Shown piece by piece: positions 22,354 through 24,534 of a stretch of DNA of 24,534 bases; position 1 is the first letter of the stretch, and every line of letters begins with the position of its first letter. This DNA comes from Veillonella sp. (GTDB lineage: Bacteria > Bacillota > Negativicutes > Veillonellales > Veillonellaceae): NCBI RefSeq assembly GCF_015058545.1, contig NZ_SVCB01000052.1:1-24534 (forward strand), given 5' to 3'. The notes under the pieces were generated by a model. The model was not told the DNA's origin. It searched no databases and saw nothing but the letters and a program-made list of their open reading frames with translations. A program made the position numbers and the translations under genes.

Positions 22354-23029
22354 TGAATTCAGCACCTCGCATTCTATCACTGATTACGCGGCCATCTTCC
22401 AATGCAATAACCCGCTTATTTAAATATTTAACCATTTCCATATCATGTGTTACCATAACGATGGTTGTCCCCGAATTGTTGATTGTTTTAAACAATTCCA
22501 CAATCCCCTTACTGGTATTAGGGTCCAAGTTCCCCGTCGGTTCATCAGCGATGAGCACTAACGGTTTATTAACGATGGCACGGGCAATGGCTACACGCTG
22601 CTGTTCACCGCCGCTCAAATCCTGCGGTAAATCGTCAGCTTTATGACCGAGGCCGACCATATCCAATACGGCGGCAACTCGTTCCTCAATAACTTTCGGT
22701 TTTTCTTCAATTACTTCAAGTGCAAAGGCAATGTTTTCCGCTACCGTTTTGTTTGGCAAAAGACGGAAGTCTTGGAACACAATGCCCAAACGACGTCGTA
22801 AATACGGAATTTTCCGTTTTTTCAAATGAGAGACTTCCATGTCATTTACGATAACGGTTCCCGAATCAGGTACTACTTCATGTGATAATAGTTTGATAAA
22901 CGTGGATTTCCCAGCCCCACTAGGACCACAGATAAGTACGAACTCACCCTTCTCAATATGTATAGTTACGTCATCCAAAGCCAGCGAGCCATTGTCGTAC
23001 ACTTTGTTGACATGGTTAAATTGAATCAT
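22343..23029 (-). CDS. ftsE: Cell division ATP-binding protein FtsE
   Basis: A 228-residue ABC ATPase that powers FtsX and links septal ring assembly to peptidoglycan hydrolysis. Motifs are complete: Walker A CGPSGAGKST (about 34-43), the ABC signature LSGGEQQR, Walker B with VLIADEPTGNLDP, and the switch His in VTHD. The length is typical. It starts at ATG 23029 with AAAGGAAG upstream, and its stop overlaps ftsX, so FtsE and FtsX are made together. It lies 16 nt after the transketolase C-half gene, so both could be on one mRNA even though their roles are unrelated. Confidence 0.97.
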   Translation of the reverse strand: MIQFNHVNKVYDNGSLALDDVTIHIEKGEFVLICGPSGAGKSTFIKLLSHEVVPDSGTVIVNDMEVSHLKKRKIPYLRRRLGIVFQDFRLLPNKTVAENIAFALEVIEEKPKVIEERVAAVLDMVGLGHKADDLPQDLSGGEQQRVAIARAIVNKPLVLIADEPTGNLDPNTSKGIVELFKTINNSGTTIVMVTHDMEMVKYLNKRVIALEDGRVISDRMRGAEFNEA

Positions 23030-23045
23030 TGATTAACTTCCTTTA

Positions 23046-23978
23046 CTATTTTCGTTCAATCGCTGTTTTAGCAGCATTCACGATATCTTCTGCAGTAAGA
23101 CCATATTTGGCCATCAATTCTTTAGGTGTACCGGATTCACCGAATGTATCCTTCGTGCCGATGCGAATAACCGGTACCGGCGCAAATTCCGTTACCACTT
23201 CAGCTACAGCAGCACCTAAACCGCCATAAATATTATGTTCTTCAGCTGTTACAATGGCACCGGTTTCTTTAGCTGCTTTCACAATAGCGTCAGCATCAAT
23301 CGGTTTAATAGATGCCATGTTGAGTACACGAGCTTTTACATTTTGTTCAGCCAATAATTTAGCAGCCTGAACGGCAGGACCTACCAAAGCACCGCAGGCA
23401 ATAATCGTTACATCGGTACCGCCTACGAGTTCAACAGCTTTCCCCGGTGTAAATTCATAGCCTTCCGGAGTTACATCGTCTACACCGGCACGGCCTAAAC
23501 GAACATATACAGGACCTTCATAATCGGCAGCCCATTTAATAACCGCGGTAGTTTCCGCTTCATCGGCAGGAACAACTACTTTAAGGTTAGGAATAGCACG
23601 CATGCAGGCAATATCTTCAAGGCTCTGATGAGTGGCTCCGTCTTCACCTACCGTAATACCGGCATGAGTAGCACAAATTTTTACGTTTAATTTAGGATAA
23701 CATACGGCATTGCGCACCTGTTCAAAAGCACGACCCGTAGCAAACATAGAGAACGAAGACACGAACGGAATTTTACCGGCTGCTGCCAAACCGGCACCGA
23801 CACTGATTAAATTCTGTTCCGCAATACCTACGTTAAAGAAACGATCCGGATAAGCTTTTTTGAAATTATCCGTTTTAGTGGATTTAGATAAATCCGCATC
23901 TAATACAACTATATTTTCGTTAGCGGCGCCAACAGCCACTAAGGCATTACCATATGCTTCACGTGTTGCTTTACCCAT
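23046..23978 (-). CDS. Transketolase, C-terminal subunit (split type)
   Basis: A 310-residue protein covering the pyrimidine-binding and C-terminal domains of transketolase. The pyrimidine domain starts near MGKATREAYGNALVAVGAAN and includes FFNVGIAEQNLI with the conserved Glu that activates thiamine diphosphate; the C domain includes GKAVELVGGTDVTIIACGAL. It transfers two-carbon units in the pentose phosphate pathway with the separately encoded N-half. Split transketolases are common in Firmicutes and archaea. ATG 23978 lies 1 nt after the N-half stop, and the ribosome site GGAGGTG is formed by the N-half's last codons, so the two subunits are coupled for equal output. Confidence 0.95.
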   Translation of the reverse strand: MGKATREAYGNALVAVGAANENIVVLDADLSKSTKTDNFKKAYPDRFFNVGIAEQNLISVGAGLAAAGKIPFVSSFSMFATGRAFEQVRNAVCYPKLNVKICATHAGITVGEDGATHQSLEDIACMRAIPNLKVVVPADEAETTAVIKWAADYEGPVYVRLGRAGVDDVTPEGYEFTPGKAVELVGGTDVTIIACGALVGPAVQAAKLLAEQNVKARVLNMASIKPIDADAIVKAAKETGAIVTAEEHNIYGGLGAAVAEVVTEFAPVPVIRIGTKDTFGESGTPKELMAKYGLTAEDIVNAAKTAIERK

Positions 23979-23979
23979 C

Positions 23980-24534
23980 TTACACCTCCAACAATTCTGC
24001 TACGAATTTTTCATATTCTTCAGCGGACGGCGCCTTACCATGCCAGCCTGCCTGACCTTCCATTTCTTTAACACCCTTACCTTTGACAGTGTTCATCACG
24101 ATTGCTGTCGGTTTGTCGGTACAAGCTTTAGCGGCTTCAATGGCATTGTGTAATTCATCAAGGTCATGACCGTTGACTTCGATTACATTCCAATTGAAAG
24201 CTTCAAACTTAGGAGCGATTGGTAACGGCGACATTACTTCACGAATATCACCGTCGATTTGAAGACCGTTGAAGTCGATGAAAGCAGTCAAATTATTGAG
24301 TTTATAGAAACCGGCAAACATAGCGGCTTCCCAAACTTGACCTTCTTCCAATTCACCGTCACCGAGTACGGCAAAAACGCGATAGTCTTTTTTGTCGATA
24401 CGTCCGGCCAATGCCATACCACATGCGGCACTAATGCCCTGGCCCAAGGAACCGGTAGACATATCAACGCCCGGTGTATGTTTCATATCGGGATGGCCTT
24501 GCAACATGCAATCAATTTTACGTAAATTGTCCAA
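23980..24534 (-). CDS. Transketolase, N-terminal subunit (split type), 5' end missing
   Basis: The last 184 codons of the thiamine diphosphate-binding half. Key parts are HTPGVDMSTGSLGQG, the TPP motif GDGELEEGQVWEAA ending near DFN, and a C-terminal MNTVKGKGV. The frame is open to the right edge, so the first roughly 90 residues are outside the window. It partners with the C-half encoded 1 nt downstream to make active transketolase. No in-window start is proposed because homology continues to the edge. Intact as far as seen. Confidence 0.95.
   Translation of the reverse strand: MDNLRKIDCMLQGHPDMKHTPGVDMSTGSLGQGISAACGMALAGRIDKKDYRVFAVLGDGELEEGQVWEAAMFAGFYKLNNLTAFIDFNGLQIDGDIREVMSPLPIAPKFEAFNWNVIEVNGHDLDELHNAIEAAKACTDKPTAIVMNTVKGKGVKEMEGQAGWHGKAPSAEEYEKFVAELLEV

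Noticed and set aside
1..24534. Frequent GGCCAAT/TTGGCC words as a possible DNA uptake sequence
   Set aside because: They fit common Leu-Ala and Ala-Asn codon pairs, occur in both phage and host genes without an extended consensus, and no count could be made to show enrichment.
1..24534. CRISPR array, tRNA, rRNA or insertion sequence
   Set aside because: No regularly spaced identical repeats, cloverleaf-like sequence with CCA-end context, or transposase was seen.

Overview
The window joins the right end of an integrated temperate phage (about 1-17,700, continuing off the left edge) to a block of bacterial housekeeping genes (about 17,745-24,534, continuing off the right edge). The host genes (split transketolase, ftsE, ftsX, an EnvC-like M23 peptidase, a CtpA-type protease, obg), the fairly AT-rich DNA and the strong AGGAGG-type ribosome sites suggest a Firmicute. 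My best guess is a Negativicute of the Veillonella type; that is recognition from memory and was not tested.

Region 1, prophage replication module (1-10,730, minus strand). Reading in transcription order (right to left): a linker protein, a DUF2800 Cas4-like nuclease, a DUF2815 ssDNA-binding protein, a phage family A DNA polymerase, a small acidic-tailed protein, a PcfJ-like protein, a primase-helicase of the VirE/VapE type, a VRR-NUC nuclease, an SNF2-type helicase and a partial gene. Several genes are coupled by ATGA or TTGA overlaps. A 350-bp AT-rich gap at 1,812-2,163 is filled with direct and inverted copies of ATTGGCTAC and is the best origin or regulatory-hub candidate.

Region 2, early regulatory genes (10,788-13,961, minus strand): an AntA/AntB-KilAC antirepressor, a Cro-like protein, several tiny DNA-binding, zinc-knuckle, coiled-coil and membrane proteins, and two short ORFs of 46 and 22 codons with good ribosome sites.

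Region 3, double immunity region (13,748-16,574). Two complete divergent repressor switches lie back to back with unrelated operator sequences. Switch 1 (cro1/cI1) uses TCAAGCATGCTT-type operators and controls the leftward early operon. Switch 2 (cro2/immR) uses TTTGCATTTACGCAAA-type operators and is followed by an ImmA/IrrE protease and a three-zinc-ribbon protein that ends in an SSB-like acidic IPF tail. The integrase follows, behind a 156-nt leader with mutually exclusive hairpins and an apparent antisense transcription unit.

Region 4, host genes (17,745-24,534, minus strand): tkt N-half and C-half, ftsE, ftsX, M23 peptidase, ctpA and obg, tightly packed and probably one operon or two. The prophage right attachment site must lie between the integrase stop (17,630) and the obg stop (17,745); no tRNA gene is visible there.
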